Below, in pieces: positions 1-9,884 of a stretch of 64,000 bases of DNA. This DNA is from Mauremys mutica. Its lineage: Eukaryota; Chordata; Testudines; Geoemydidae. A model generated the notes under the pieces. The model searched no databases. It worked only from the letters and a program-made list of their open reading frames with translations, and had not been told where the DNA came from. Position 1 is the first letter of the stretch, and every line of letters starts with the position of its first letter. The position numbers and the translations under genes were made by a program. Location of the stretch: the NCBI RefSeq assembly GCF_020497125.1, contig NC_059076.1, forward strand, positions 7,989,951 to 8,053,950, read 5' to 3'.

Positions 1-594
1 GTTGTAATATTCCAACCCAGAGGATGCTCATAGACTCATAGACTTTAAGGTCAGAAGGGACCATTATAATCATCTAGTCTGACCTCCTGCACAATGCAGG
101 CCACAGAATCTCACCCATGCACTTCTGTAACAAACCCCTAACCTATGTCTGAGTTATTGAAGTCCTCAAATCGTGGTTTGAAGACCTCAAGCTGCAGAGA
201 ATCCTCCAGCAAGTGACCTGTGCCCCATGCTGCAGAGGAAGGCGAAAAACCTCCAGGGCCTCTGCCAATCTGCCCTGGAGGAAAATTCCTTCCCGACCCC
301 AAATATGGCAATCAGTTAAGCTCTGAGCATGTGGGCAAGACTCACCAGCCAGCACCCAGGAAAGAATTCCCTGTAGTAACTCAGATCCCAACCAATCTAA
401 CATCCCATCGCAGACCACTGGGCATACTTACCTGCTGATAATCAAAGATCAATTGTCAAAATTAGGCTATCCCATCATACCATCCCCTCCATAAACTTAT
501 CAAGCTTAGTCTTGAAGCCAGATATGTCTTTTGCCCCCACTACTCTCCTTGGAAGGCTGTTCCAGAACTTCACTCCTCTAATGGTTAGAAACCT

Positions 595-3323
595 TCATCT
601 AATTTCAAGTCTAAACTTCCTAGTGTACAGTTTATATCCATTTGTTCTTGTGTCCACACTGATACTAAGCTTAAATAATTCTTCTCCCTCCCTAATATTA
701 ATCCCTCTGATATATTTATAAAGAGCAATCATATCCCCTCTCAATCTTCTTTTGGTTAGATTAAACAAGCCAAGCTCTTTGAGTCTCCTTTCATAAGCCA
801 GGTTTTCCATTCCTCGGATCATCCTAGTAGCCCGTCTCTGAACGTGTTCCAGTTTGAATTCATCCTTCTTAAACATGGGAGACCAGAACTGCACACAGTA
901 TTCCAGATGAGGTCTCACCAGTGCCTTATATAATGGTACTAACACCTCCTTATCTTTGCTGGAAATACCTCGCCTGATGCATCCTAAAACCGCATTCGCT
1001 TTTTTAACGGCTATATCACATTGGCGGGTGATAGTCATCCTGTGATCAACCAATACTCCGAGGTCCTTCTCCTCCTCCGTTACTTCCAACTGATGCGTCC
1101 CCAATTTATAACTAAAATTCTTGTTATTAATCCCTAAATGCATGACCTTGCACTTTTCACTATTAAATTTCATCCTATTACTATTACTCCAGTTTACAAG
1201 GTCATCCAGATCTTCCTGTATGATATCCCGGTCCTTCTCTGCGTTAGCAATACCTCCCAGCTTTGTGTCATCCGCAAACTTTATTAGCACATTCATGCTT
1301 TTTGTGCCAAAGTCAGTAATAAAAAGGTTGAATAAGATTGGTCCCAAAACCGATCCCTGAGGAACTCCACTAGTAACTGCCTTCCAGCCTGACAGTTCAC
1401 CTTTCAGTACTACCCGTTGTAGTCTCCCCTTTAACCAGTTCCTTATCCACCTTTCAATTTTCATATTGATCCCCATCTTTTCCAATTTAACTAATAATTC
1501 CCCATGTGGAACCGTGTCAAATGCCTTACTGAAATTGAGGTAAATTAGATCTACTGCATTTCCTTTGTCTAAAAATCTGTTACCTTCTCAGAGAAGGAGA
1601 TCAGGTTGGTTTGGCACGATCTACCTTTTGTAAAACCATGCTGTATTTTGTCCCAATTACCATTGACCTCAATGTCCTTAACTACTTTCTCCTTCAAAAT
1701 TTTTTCCAAGACCTTACATACTACATATGTCAAACTAACAGGCCTATAGTTACTCAGATCACATTTTTTCCCTTTCTTAAAAATAGGAACTATGTTAGCA
1801 ATTCTGCAGTTGTACAGTACAACCCCTGAGTTTACCGATTCATTAAAAATTCTTGCTAATGGGCTTGCAATTTCATGTGCCAGTTCCTTTAATATTCTTG
1901 GATGAAGATTATCTGGGCCCTCTGATTTCGTCCCATTAAGCTGTTCGAGTTTGGCTTCTACCTCGGATGTGGTAATATCTACCTCCATATCCTCATTCCC
2001 ATTTGTCATCCTTCCATCATCCCTAAGCTCCTCATTAGCCTTATTAAAGACTGAGGCAAAGTATTTATTTAGATATTGGGCCATGCTTAGATTATCTTTA
2101 ACCTCCATTCCATCCTCAGTGTTTAATGGTCCCACTTCTTCTTTCTTTGTTTTCTTATTTATATGGCTATAGAACCTTTTACTATTGGTTTTAATTCCCT
2201 TTGCAAGGTCCAACTCTACATGGCTTTTAGTCTTTCTCACTTCATCCCTACATGTTCTGACCTCAATAAGGTAGCTTTCCTTGCTAATCCCACCCATTTT
2301 CCACTCCTTGTAGGCAGTGATGAGCTGCCAAAATCTTAATAACCGGTTCCCTATAAAAAGTTCTGATTTAAGGGGGGGAGCGGGGGAGGGGACAGGGGAG
2401 AGATCCTCGTGGGGCTGGGGGCCTCTGCAGGGCCTGGGCCAATTGCCCCACTTGCCCCCTCCCCTCCCCTCCCCTCTGGCCAGCCCTGGAGCTTGCAGCA
2501 CTCCCGCCCACCTTGCTGGGCCATTCAAAAAGTGGCAGCAGGACAACTCCAGAGCTCAGCTGAGCTGCCCAGCTGGTGCCGGCGGCTGGCCATGCTGCAG
2601 CTGGGGGGAAGCGGGGGAAGGGCCGGGGGAGCTTCAGCCTCCCTTGCTGGGAATCCTGGGAGCAACAGGATGGTCCGGCCCACGGACCAGAGTTCTTTGC
2701 CCACCCCCTGTCCCTTTAACAACTGGTTCTCCATGGAGGTCTAATTTTAGCAACCGGTTCTTGAGAGCCTGTGGGAACCTGCTCCAGCTCACCACTGCTT
2801 GTAGGCTTTCTGCTTTTTCTTAATCACCTCTCTGAGATGCTTGCTCATCCAGCTTGGTCTACAACTCCTGCATATGATTTTTTTTCTCCTTTCTTGGGAT
2901 GCAGGCTTCTGATAGTTTCTGCAACTTTGACTTGAAGTAATTCCAGGCCTCCTCTGCCTTTAGATCCACAAGTTCTTCAGTCCAATCCACTTCCCTAACT
3001 AATTTCCTTAATTCTTTAAAGTTAGCCCTTTTGAAATAAAAAACCCTAGTCCCAGATCTATTTTTGTTTATCCTTCCATCTAGTTTGAACTGAATTAGCT
3101 CATGATCACTTGAACCAAGGTTGTTCACTACAACCATTTCTTCTATGAGGTCCTCACTACTCACCAAAACCAAATCTAAAATGGCATCCCCTCTTGTTGG
3201 TTCTTCAACTACTTGGTGAAGAAATCCATCAGCTATCACATCCAGAAAAATCTGAGCCCTATTATTATTACTAGCACTTGTCCTCCAGTCTATATCGGGG
3301 AAATTAAAGTCTCCCATGATCAC
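595..3323 (-). pseudogene. CR1 ORF2 (endonuclease-reverse transcriptase), broken
   Basis: This encodes the CR1 replication protein: an APE-type endonuclease that nicks target DNA, followed by a reverse transcriptase that copies the RNA there. The endonuclease C-terminal half is at 3323-2859, with MGDFNFPDIDW and later GSSDHELI, the typical CR1 substrate and catalytic blocks. The RT fingers and palm start at about 2300-1569 (NYRPVSLT, QHGFTKGRSC). The second RT part is at 1562-595, with the GVPQGSVLGP block and the FADDTKLGG catalytic box intact. The two RT parts are in different frames. The break is in a short T run (minus strand, near 1572-1577) and looks like a single-base deletion. A hAT insertion at 2315-2797 separates endonuclease from RT. 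The protein therefore cannot be made whole, although both halves are well conserved. It is self-propagating DNA with no host role. Confidence 0.92.
2315..2797 (-). mobile_element. Non-autonomous hAT element (family A) inside CR1
   Basis: The 483-bp element starts CAGTGATGAGCTG and ends CAGCTCACCACTG, so the ends are inverted repeats. It is flanked by the exact 8-bp duplication CTTGTAGG at 2307-2314 and 2798-2805. CAG..CTG termini with an 8-bp duplication are diagnostic of the hAT superfamily. The interior has 'aaccggtt' motifs near both ends and a GC-rich core with no transposase. Its left end (CAGTGATGAGCTGCCAAAA) matches the reverse complement of the right end of the larger element at 3831-6103. 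The two are therefore one family in opposite orientations; strand is set relative to that copy. Confidence 0.9.
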
Positions 3324-3345
3324 ACAATTCTCATTAGTGTTTACT

Positions 3346-3822
3346 TCATTAAAAACTCACAGGTGAGTGAAATGATTCCTGTACAAACTTTGTAAAGCTT
3401 TTTGGATTCTTAAAGATAAAAGTAGCTAAAAGAAATTAAGCTTTTTGTTATTGCTTGAAAAACAAAACATTGTTTGCTTTTGCTATTGAAATCTGACAAA
3501 AATGTGAATTTCTATTTTAATCATCAATGGTTATTACTATTTGAACATCAAACTGCATAAGTATTAATAGACATAGAACTGTCCTAAGGCCTAAAAAAGA
3601 ACTACATGATCTGCTGTAGAAGCCGAGAGATTGCGTTAATTACTTAAAGCCACTTCCCTTCTTTGTGTAGTAAAAGCCTGATAAATATTTAATTGTTTAC
3701 CAAAAATATTCAAGGAGGGCTTAGAGTTCACGGAATCACTGTGGGAGTAGAGATGTGTGGAGCCACCCACTTTAAGTAAGGACATGTGACCGGGTATATA
3801 CACCCGTCACTGGCCACGAGAG
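3346..3822. other. No gene or repeat recognised
   Basis: AT-rich sequence between the CR1 5' truncation point and the hAT at 3831. I see no open frame of interest and no repeat family I can name. Confidence 0.5.
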
Positions 3823-4146
3823 GGTTAAGGCAGTGATGAGCTGGAGCCGGTTCTCACCGATTGGCAGGAACCGGTTGTTAAATTTAGAAACCCTTTTAGA
3901 ACCGGTTGTCCTAGGACCGCCCTGCCCCTGGCCCCAGCTCACCTCTGCTTCCTGGGCTCCTCCCCTGAAGGCTCTGCCCCTCCCTTCTCCTCCCCCTCCC
4001 CTGCTTCCCGGGAATCAGATGTGAGCGCGGGAAGCCTGGGACTGGGGAGGGCTCAGAAGCAAGAAGCAGCTTGGCAAGGTAAGCTGGGGCGGTGAAGCCA
4101 GGAGGGGACGAGGGAGGGGTGGTGTGGCCTAGCTCAGTCCTGCTCC

Positions 4147-4451
4147 CAGGGGCGGCTCTAGAAAGTAGGCTGCCCCAAGCAGCGCGGTGCGCTGCGCCGC
4201 CCTTCCCCGGTCCCGCGGCGGGTCCCCTCTTCCCGCGGCTCCGGTTGAGCTCCCGGCGGCAGGTCCACCGGAGCCCGGGATGAGCGGACCTGCCGCAGGC
4301 ATGACTGCGGCGGGTGCCGTGGTCCCGCGGCTCCGGTGGACCTGCCGCAGGCATGCCGGCGGGAGCTCAACCGGAGCCAAATGCCGCCCCCCCCCGGGAA
4401 AGGGCCGCCCCACGCGCCTGCTTGGCGCGCTGGGGTCTAGAGCCGCCCCTG
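4147..4451. mobile_element. Nested hAT MITE, 305 bp (CAGGGGCGGCTCTAGA ends)
   Basis: Perfect 16-bp inverted ends, CAGGGGCGGCTCTAGA and its complement, with an exact 8-bp duplication CCTGCTCC at 4139-4146 and 4452-4459. The body is very CpG-rich and contains partly palindromic 'cggtggacctgccgcaggcatg' units facing each other. It has no coding capacity. It sits inside the 3831-6103 hAT and is therefore younger. Confidence 0.93.
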
Positions 4452-4459
4452 CCTGCTCC

Positions 4460-5131
4460 AGCCGAGCACCCCGGCTCTGGCCCGCGAGTGGCTCCGCCTC
4501 TGGCTCTGGCGGCTCCGGCCCACTCCTGCTCCGGCCGAGCGCCCCGGTCCTGGCCTGGCCTGGGCCTGGTTGAGCAGCGCCGGCCCCAGCCCCGGCCGAG
4601 AGGCTCTGGCCCAGGATCTGGCCGAGCAACTCCAGCCTTGGGCCGGGGCCAGAGCCACTCAGCCGGAGCCGGGGCCGGGGCTGCTCAGCCAGGCCTGGGC
4701 CAGGCGAGGCCCGGAGCGCTAGGCTGGCGCAGGACTGGGCTGGGCCACGCCGCACCTCCCTGGAGCCCTCCTCGCTCCCCCGCCCCATCTTAGCTTGCCA
4801 AGCCTGGCTCCGGCCAAGTGGCTCCCCCCGGGCCTGGTCCCTGCCAAGCGGCTCTGGGTCAGCCCCAGCCTGGTCCAGCGCCCCCGGCCCGGCCTCCAGC
4901 GCGGTAAGGGAGCAGGGAGGGGGTGTTGGAAGAGGGCAGGGGAGTTTGGGGGGGGGTGGATAGGGGTCAGGGCGGTCAGAGGGCAGGGAACAGGGGGATT
5001 GAAGGAGGGCAAGGGTCCCGGGGGGCAGTCAGGAAGGATCAGAGGTTGGATGGGGTGGTGGGGGCCAGTCAGGGGCAGGGGTTCCACTTCCAGGGGTAGT
5101 CGGGGACAGAGCGAAGGGGTGGTTGGATAGG
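4460..5131. repeat. GC-rich then G-rich degenerate tandem repeats within the hAT element
   Basis: Positions 4460-4900 are degenerate units around 'ctccggccgagc' and 'ggctctggcc'. Positions 4900-5131 are G-rich units around 'gggttggatagggcagg' and 'ggggtcagggg'. The second type resumes at 5928-6060 on the other side of the solo LTR, which shows it was one block before the LTR inserted. The many long open frames here come from base composition and are not genes. Confidence 0.7.
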
Positions 5132-5136
5132 GCAGG

Positions 5137-5922
5137 TGTCATAAGTAGTTAGTTAAGGGTTAAGGTCTACCTGTAAAGGGTTAACACAGACCTGGTGAAA
5201 CACCTGACCAAAGGACCAATCAGGGAAGAGAATTTGAAAATCCCAGAGAGCGGGAACTTGGGTCTCTGTGTTCTTTGTTCTGAGTTCTTAGCCGTCTGGA
5301 ACTACACCAGACCAGACGCTTAACCAAGTCTGCTCATTTCTCTGAACTAATTTCTTCTATTCAAGCTAGTGAGTATTAGAAGAACTGGGTAATTGCATAT
5401 AAGAATCCTGTGTCTGCAATTCTGTGTGTTTGCATTGATTATTCGTAATTTTGCCTGTATTGTTTGTACTGAGGAAAAGGGAGAAATTTCTCCAGGGATT
5501 AATAAGATTAGACCCTATGAATGTCTATCTTGGATTCATAGAGATTGTGTATTTTTTCTCTTCTTTCTTTTATTCTTTTAATAAACTCTTTTAAGTTCAG
5601 GACTTGGTTAAGTTCCTTACCTGTGGATTCAGGGGAAGGAAGCTAGGCACCACTCTGTGGAGACAAGGGTTGTCTCCAAGCAGAGAGAGAGAGCAGGAGA
5701 GGGAGGGGGGAAGTGGGCTGCTTCCCTGTGTGTAGAGATTCAAGGGGTTTGAATCTGGGTTCCCCAGGGGAAGCTTGGGGGACAGGCAGTGCGTCAGACA
5801 CGTTAACCTGACTGGTGGCAGCGAGAAGGAATCCTACCCTAAGGGTTAGGGTGGGGGGAGAATACCTGCGGGTCCCCATCTTTGAACCCACAAGCTCAAA
5901 GTGGGGGTGAGATCCCATGACA
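5137..5922 (+). mobile_element. Solo LTR of an endogenous retrovirus-like element
   Basis: It begins TGTCATAAG and ends CCCATGACA, following the TG...CA rule, with an exact 5-bp duplication GCAGG at 5132-5136 and 5923-5927. A polyadenylation signal AATAAA lies at 5580-5585 after a T-rich stretch. No gag, pol or env sequence adjoins it, so it is what recombination between two LTRs leaves behind. A 'ctggtggcagcgag' string near 5811-5824 resembles a primer-binding-site region. If that reading is right, part of the right end could be internal sequence and the unit would be a deleted element rather than a pure solo LTR; the terminal match argues for the simpler view. Confidence 0.82.
5580..5585 (+). 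promoter_or_regulatory. LTR polyadenylation signal
   Basis: AATAAA following a T/C-rich run and followed by 'ctcttttaag', placed in the second half of the LTR as expected for the R region. Confidence 0.6.
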
Positions 5923-6111
5923 GCAGGGGTCCCAGGGGGCCATCAGGAATGAGAGGAGGGGTTGGATAGGGTAGGGATCCGGCGGGGAGGGGCCAAAGAA
6001 TGTGGGGGGTTGAATGGGGCAGGAATCTGGGGGGGGGTGCACGACCCCCTCGTGGGGTGAGGAGGAGGGAACCAGTTGTTAATTTTTTGGCAGCTCATCA
6101 CTGGGTTAAGG

Positions 6112-6375
6112 AACAGTTACGGGCTAAGCAGGCCCCACCCTCTGCCCTTGCTGAGAATGCTCAGGTTGGAGGCACCGGAGGTTAAAAGTCAGCCAGGCAG
6201 CTCAGTCTGTGGTTGGCAAGCCAGGGAGAGGAAGTACCCTGAGAGCTCCCCAGGAGGACTGCACTGAGCCAGTGAGCAGGGGAGACACAGCACCCGTTCG
6301 CTGGGACGAGGGCTGGAAGCCCAGAAGGTGACGTTCTCCAGAGTTGGGAGGTGGCCAAATGGGACACAGACTAAA
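6112..6375. other. No gene recognised
   Basis: Unassigned sequence between the hAT element and a SINE. It may be host DNA or an unrecognised LTR fragment. I see no splice-bounded open frame. Confidence 0.4.
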
Positions 6376-6575
6376 TTAATAAATAAATAATAATATATGG
6401 AGATATACCTATCTCATAGAACTGGAAGGGACCCTGAAAGGTCCAGCCCCCTGCCTTCACTAGCAGGACCAAATACTGATTTTTGCCCCAGATCCCTAAG
6501 GGGCCCCCTCAATGATTGAATTCACAACCCTGGGTTTAGCAGGCCAGTGCTCAAACCACTGAGCTATCCCTCCCA
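6376..6575 (-). mobile_element. tRNA-derived SINE, minus strand
   Basis: On the minus strand it begins 'gagggatagctcagtggttt' (an A-box-like tRNA start) followed by 'gggttgtgaattcaatc' (a B-box-like segment), then a unique body. The tail 'ccttccagttctatgag' variant and 'agataggtatatctccata' end in a TATTATTATTTATTT microsatellite. These are the parts of a turtle tRNA-derived SINE. The copy is moderately diverged. Confidence 0.85.
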
Positions 6576-7344
6576 GGAAGAGGCCTGGGGAAGCTGACTG
6601 GAGGCTGACACTCTACAGAGACAGGTGAGCAGTCAAACCAGCCTTACAGGACCCTGGGTTGGAAGCCGGTGGAGTAGGATGGGCCCGGGGTCCCCTACCC
6701 TGCCTGCACTGTGGCCAATGGGAGGGGCTGCCACCTTGTTAAATGGTAGCTGCTGGTTGGGAGTCCCGTACACCACCACCCCCTGATCATAGGGCAGGAA
6801 AAAAAGAAGCATCCTCTGACTGATGGGCATCTCTGATTTTTTTTTTCTTTACATTTGTTTGATTGCTTCATAGCTGCTGCCCACACGTCTCTCTTGCCCT
6901 GCATTTACCTCTTCATTTGCTGGTGGAGGGCAGCACTAGCTAGCGGCATGGGTAGGTATCCTTGGAGTAACAGATCTCCCACATGCTTACCGCATCCTTG
7001 GAAATATACAGAGGGCCTCCACAAGAACACAGAGAGACAAATTTCAGGAGAGGAATGTTGACAGAGTTGCTGTTCTCCATGACATTCTCTTCAGGATCCT
7101 GCAGAAACGTGAGCTGGAAATCCTGCAGCATTCACGGTCACCTGACACAGCCCTCTCAGGTGGAAAATAGGATAGTGCATAGCCATCGGGAGAGTAGCAA
7201 TGGTAGGGAAAGCTCCCTAGGGATGGAGAAGAAAGCTATTCCCAGCGATAGCTTGATGCTTCCTGGGTTGAGGTCTGCTTCCCACCCTGCCAATATGGAA
7301 CTTGCAGCTCTTACCCCTCTCACAGTTTAGAGCTCCTAATGGAA
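6576..7344. other. No gene or named repeat recognised
   Basis: Mixed-composition sequence. The short open frames here (60-115 codons) match no protein family I know and have no supporting splice context. Confidence 0.4.
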
Positions 7345-7358
7345 CTGATTGAAGAATG

Positions 7359-7838
7359 CAGTGTTGTAGCTGTGCCAGTCCCAAGATATTAGAGAGAGAG
7401 AAGGAGGATGAGGCAATATCTTTTATTGGACCAACTTCTGTTGGTGAGTGAGAGAAGCTTTTGAGCTCACACAGAGCAATTCTTCAGGGCTGGATGGTAA
7501 TAGCATTGTAATTTTCTTTCAAATATTCAAATAGCAAAACTGTTCTATATTTTAAAAGAGCTTTTGTTGTAAATAGCTTTCCACCCTGTCTTTTCCCACA
7601 CACCACCATTCTTTGTTTCCTCCTTTCAGAGGAATGCCCTCTGTTCTGTAAAATTTCACAGCTCAGTAGCCCAATTTGCTTGTTATTCTACTTTTTCAAA
7701 GTAGCTCCCAATCTCTGTTAATTCCTTTTTTCTGTAACTCCGAATACCTGAAGAAGAGCTCTGCATAAGCTCAAAAGCTTCTCTCTCAGCACCAGAAGTT
7801 GGTCCAATAAAAGATGTTACCAGACATATTTTGTCTCT
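7359..7838. mobile_element. Retroelement insertion made of two inverted partial copies (Penelope-like?)
   Basis: An exact 14-bp direct repeat, CTGATTGAAGAATG, flanks the insert at 7345-7358 and 7839-7852. The left arm (7359-7490) is the complement of the repeat's 3' end, with 'ttttattggaccaacttctg' and a 'gtgttgtagctgtgcc' terminus. The right arm (about 7748-7838) is the same repeat in plus orientation, starting CTGAAGA and ending early at 'ttttgtctctct'. The sequence between is the 5' part of one or both copies. Long target duplications and an inverted truncated partner are typical of Penelope-like elements and of twin-primed LINEs. The right arm has a CTGAAGA-hairpin-AAAA-GCTT layout that parallels the family at 11,258. 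Confidence 0.75.
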
Positions 7839-7852
7839 CTGATTGAAGAATG

Positions 7853-8108
7853 GCATTTCTGACCCACACAAAATGCCAATATTTCAACATTTGTTTTCAT
7901 CCCAAATCAAGCTGGAAAGTCAAAATATTGAAACTTTTCACAGACTCCCATGATGCACTGTGGCAGTGCAGCAGCAGGGAGAGACCACTGTGCATTGTGG
8001 GAGATGTAATCCACCTAGAAAGCAGGACCCGCAGTGGAGAAGAATCATATGTAGGGCTGGAAGGAAGGGCTGGACTAAGTAAACCTAGACCATCTCTGAC
8101 CATCCAAT
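7853..8108. other. No gene recognised
   Basis: Short segment between two insertions. It contains 'cccatgatgcactgtggcag' and 'cactgtgcattgtgggagat', two related strings in direct orientation that may be remnants of a small repeat. Confidence 0.35.
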
Positions 8109-8515
8109 GACAGGGATTTCACAATGTCCCTTGAGTAACAGTGCGGCTTCTGGTGGGACACAACTGAGAGTATCAATTCAGGACAAATTGTTTAGAGTAC
8201 GGCAGTTACAGCCCAAAGCTGGAATTCCTTTACGCACACCAACCCAGCCAAAAAGAGAAGACTTTTTGGTTTTACCTCACTGGCTAACCAGAAGTTATAC
8301 AAGCAAGTCCCTCAGATACTACAGTTCCCTTGTATCACCACCAGCACCACTCCTTATGGGGACGAATGGTTATGAAAACCAATACCCCAGTAAAAGAAAA
8401 AAGGTTCTCCCAATCCCAAAGGACCAAGCCCCAGACCCAGGTCAATATATACCAGTTAGATCTCTTACCCACAAATCACGCTCTTGCCAATCCTTTAGAA
8501 TCTAAAATCTAAAGG

Positions 8516-8521
8516 TTTATT
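8516..8521 (-). promoter_or_regulatory. LTR polyadenylation signal
   Basis: AATAAA on the minus strand within 'tttattaataaaccttt', downstream of the TATA box at 8771-8776. Confidence 0.5.
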
Positions 8522-8770
8522 AATAAAAATAAAGAAATATAGATGAGAGCTAAAACTGGTTAAAGAAATCAATTACGTACAAAGCTGGCAAAGTTCTTGA
8601 TTCAGGCTTGTAGCAATGATGGAATTAACTGCAGGCTCAAATCGAGTCTCTGGAGTACATCCACAGCTTGGATGGGTCATTCAGTCCTTTGTTCAGAGCT
8701 TCAGTGTAGCAAAGTTCCTCCAGAGGTAAGAAGCAGGATTGAAGACCAGATGGAGGAGATCCAGCAGCCT

Positions 8771-8776
8771 TTTATA
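8771..8776 (-). promoter_or_regulatory. LTR TATA box
   Basis: Minus-strand 'caattataaaaggctg' has the spacing to the downstream AATAAA (about 255 bp) expected between a TATA box and the R-region poly(A) signal of a vertebrate LTR. Confidence 0.5.
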
Positions 8777-9196
8777 ATTGCTTGCCATGCAGCCTGTGCT
8801 TCCTTTGTTCCAAAAACAAGCTACACAGCACATGGCATGGAGAAACCTTAGGGTTCTGTCCATAGGCATGTCCCTGCATACCTTGCTGAGTCACAAGGCA
8901 TATCTGCCTTCTCTCAATGGGTCAGCTGTATAGCTGATGGTTCTTAATGGGCCATCAAGCAGGCTAGGCAGTGCTGATGCCAAATTCTCTGGGGTGTTAC
9001 CCAGAAGCATAGCACTACTTTGAAATACAGACAGTATAGAGCCTATACTTATAACTTTAAATACAAAAATGATACATGCATACAGAGAGCATAATCATAG
9101 CCACAAATCATAACCTTGTCATAGACACCTTACTTAACATCCTTTGTACAAGATTTGGTGCCACTACATGACTTTGGTTGCAACAATGCTCTACAC

Positions 9197-9884
9197 CAGG
9201 GGTGGGCAAACTTTTTGGGGCGAGGGCCACATCTGGGTGAGGAAATTGTATGCAGGGCCGGGGCAGGGGGTGGTGGAGTGCGGGATGTGGAGGAAGGGGC
9301 TCAGGACAAGGGATTGGGGCAGAGAAGGGGTGCAGAGTGTAAGAGGGGGCTCAGGGAAGGGGGTTGGGGTACAGGAGGGGTGCGGAGTGCAGGATGGGGC
9401 TCAGGGCAGGGAGTTGGGGTGCACGGGGTGCAGGGTGCAGCAGGGAGCTCAGGGCAGGTGGTTGGAATGCACAGGAGTGCAGAAAGGGGCTCAGGGCAGG
9501 GAGTTGGGTGCAGGAGGGGTGCGAGGTACAGGCAGAGGGCTTAGGGCAGGAAGTTGGGGGGCGGGGGGCAGGAGGGGTTTGAGCTCCAGCCCGGTGCCGC
9601 TTACCTAAAGTGGCTCCGGGGTGGCAGTGGCGCACACCAGGGCCAGGGCAGGCTCCCTGCATGCCTGCCCTGTCCCCACGCCACTCCAGGAAGTGCTGCG
9701 GGCCCTGGGTGGGGCGGGGGCAGAGGGCTCTGCGTGCGCACATGGAGCCCTTTGCCTCCCGGCCCGGGGGCTGCTTCTGAGAGCAGCGCCGGGCCCGCAG
9801 CACCACCAGGGGTAATCCCGCGGGCCGGATCCAAAGCCCTGAAGGGCCGGATCCAGCCCGCGGGCCATAGTTTGCCCATCCCTG
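9197..9884. mobile_element. Non-autonomous hAT element, 688 bp (CAGGGGTGGGCAAAC ends)
   Basis: Inverted ends CAGGGGTGGGCAAACTTTTT and complement (one mismatch in the first 15), with an exact 8-bp duplication CTCTACAC at 9189-9196 and 9885-9892. The interior from about 9290 to 9560 is a degenerate minisatellite of 'ggggctcagggcagggagtt' units. The right part is CpG-rich and ends in 'gcgggccatagtttgcccat'. It encodes no transposase. It lies within a minus-strand LTR and so postdates it. Confidence 0.93.
9290..9560. repeat. G-rich minisatellite inside a hAT element
   Basis: About five to six degenerate units of roughly 45-50 bp around 'ggctcagggcagggagttgg' and 'gtgcaggaggggtgcgga'. This produces overlapping glycine/arginine-rich open frames that should not be read as proteins. 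Confidence 0.75.

Larger units (their letters stand above)
33..3345 (-). mobile_element. CR1 LINE, 5'-truncated, minus strand
   Basis: The element reads right to left. Positions 33-590 are the 3' untranslated end, with the characteristic 'agaagggaccat...catctagtctgacctcctgca' block that marks chelonian CR1 tails. ORF2 follows to about 3323. The 5' part, including ORF1 and the start of the endonuclease, is missing beyond about 3345, as expected for a truncated CR1 insertion. A hAT element at 2315-2797 splits it, so the hAT arrived later. Among the CR1 copies here this is the best preserved and so probably the youngest. Both outer boundaries are approximate because I could not fix a target duplication. 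Confidence 0.93.
3831..6103 (+). mobile_element. Composite non-autonomous hAT element (family A), 2.27 kb
   Basis: It starts CAGTGATGAGCTGG and ends CAGCTCATCACTG, and carries an exact 8-bp duplication GGTTAAGG at 3823-3830 and 6104-6111. Subterminal 'accggttgttaaat' and 'accagttgttaatt' sequences mirror each other. It encodes no transposase. Its length is inflated by two later insertions with their own duplications: a 305-bp hAT at 4147-4451 and a 786-bp solo LTR at 5137-5922. The remaining interior is GC-rich and G-rich reiterated sequence. Without the insertions the element would be about 1.16 kb. Confidence 0.92.

Noticed and set aside
4129..4900. CpG-rich block at 4.1-4.9 kb as a gene promoter
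   Set aside because: It lies within nested hAT elements with defined ends and duplications, so the CpG content is transposon cargo.
5805..5922. Primer-binding site and internal retroviral sequence after a shorter LTR
   Set aside because: The 'tggtggcagcgag' string is suggestive, but TG..CA ends with an exact 5-bp duplication place the LTR end at 5922. Kept only as an alternative.
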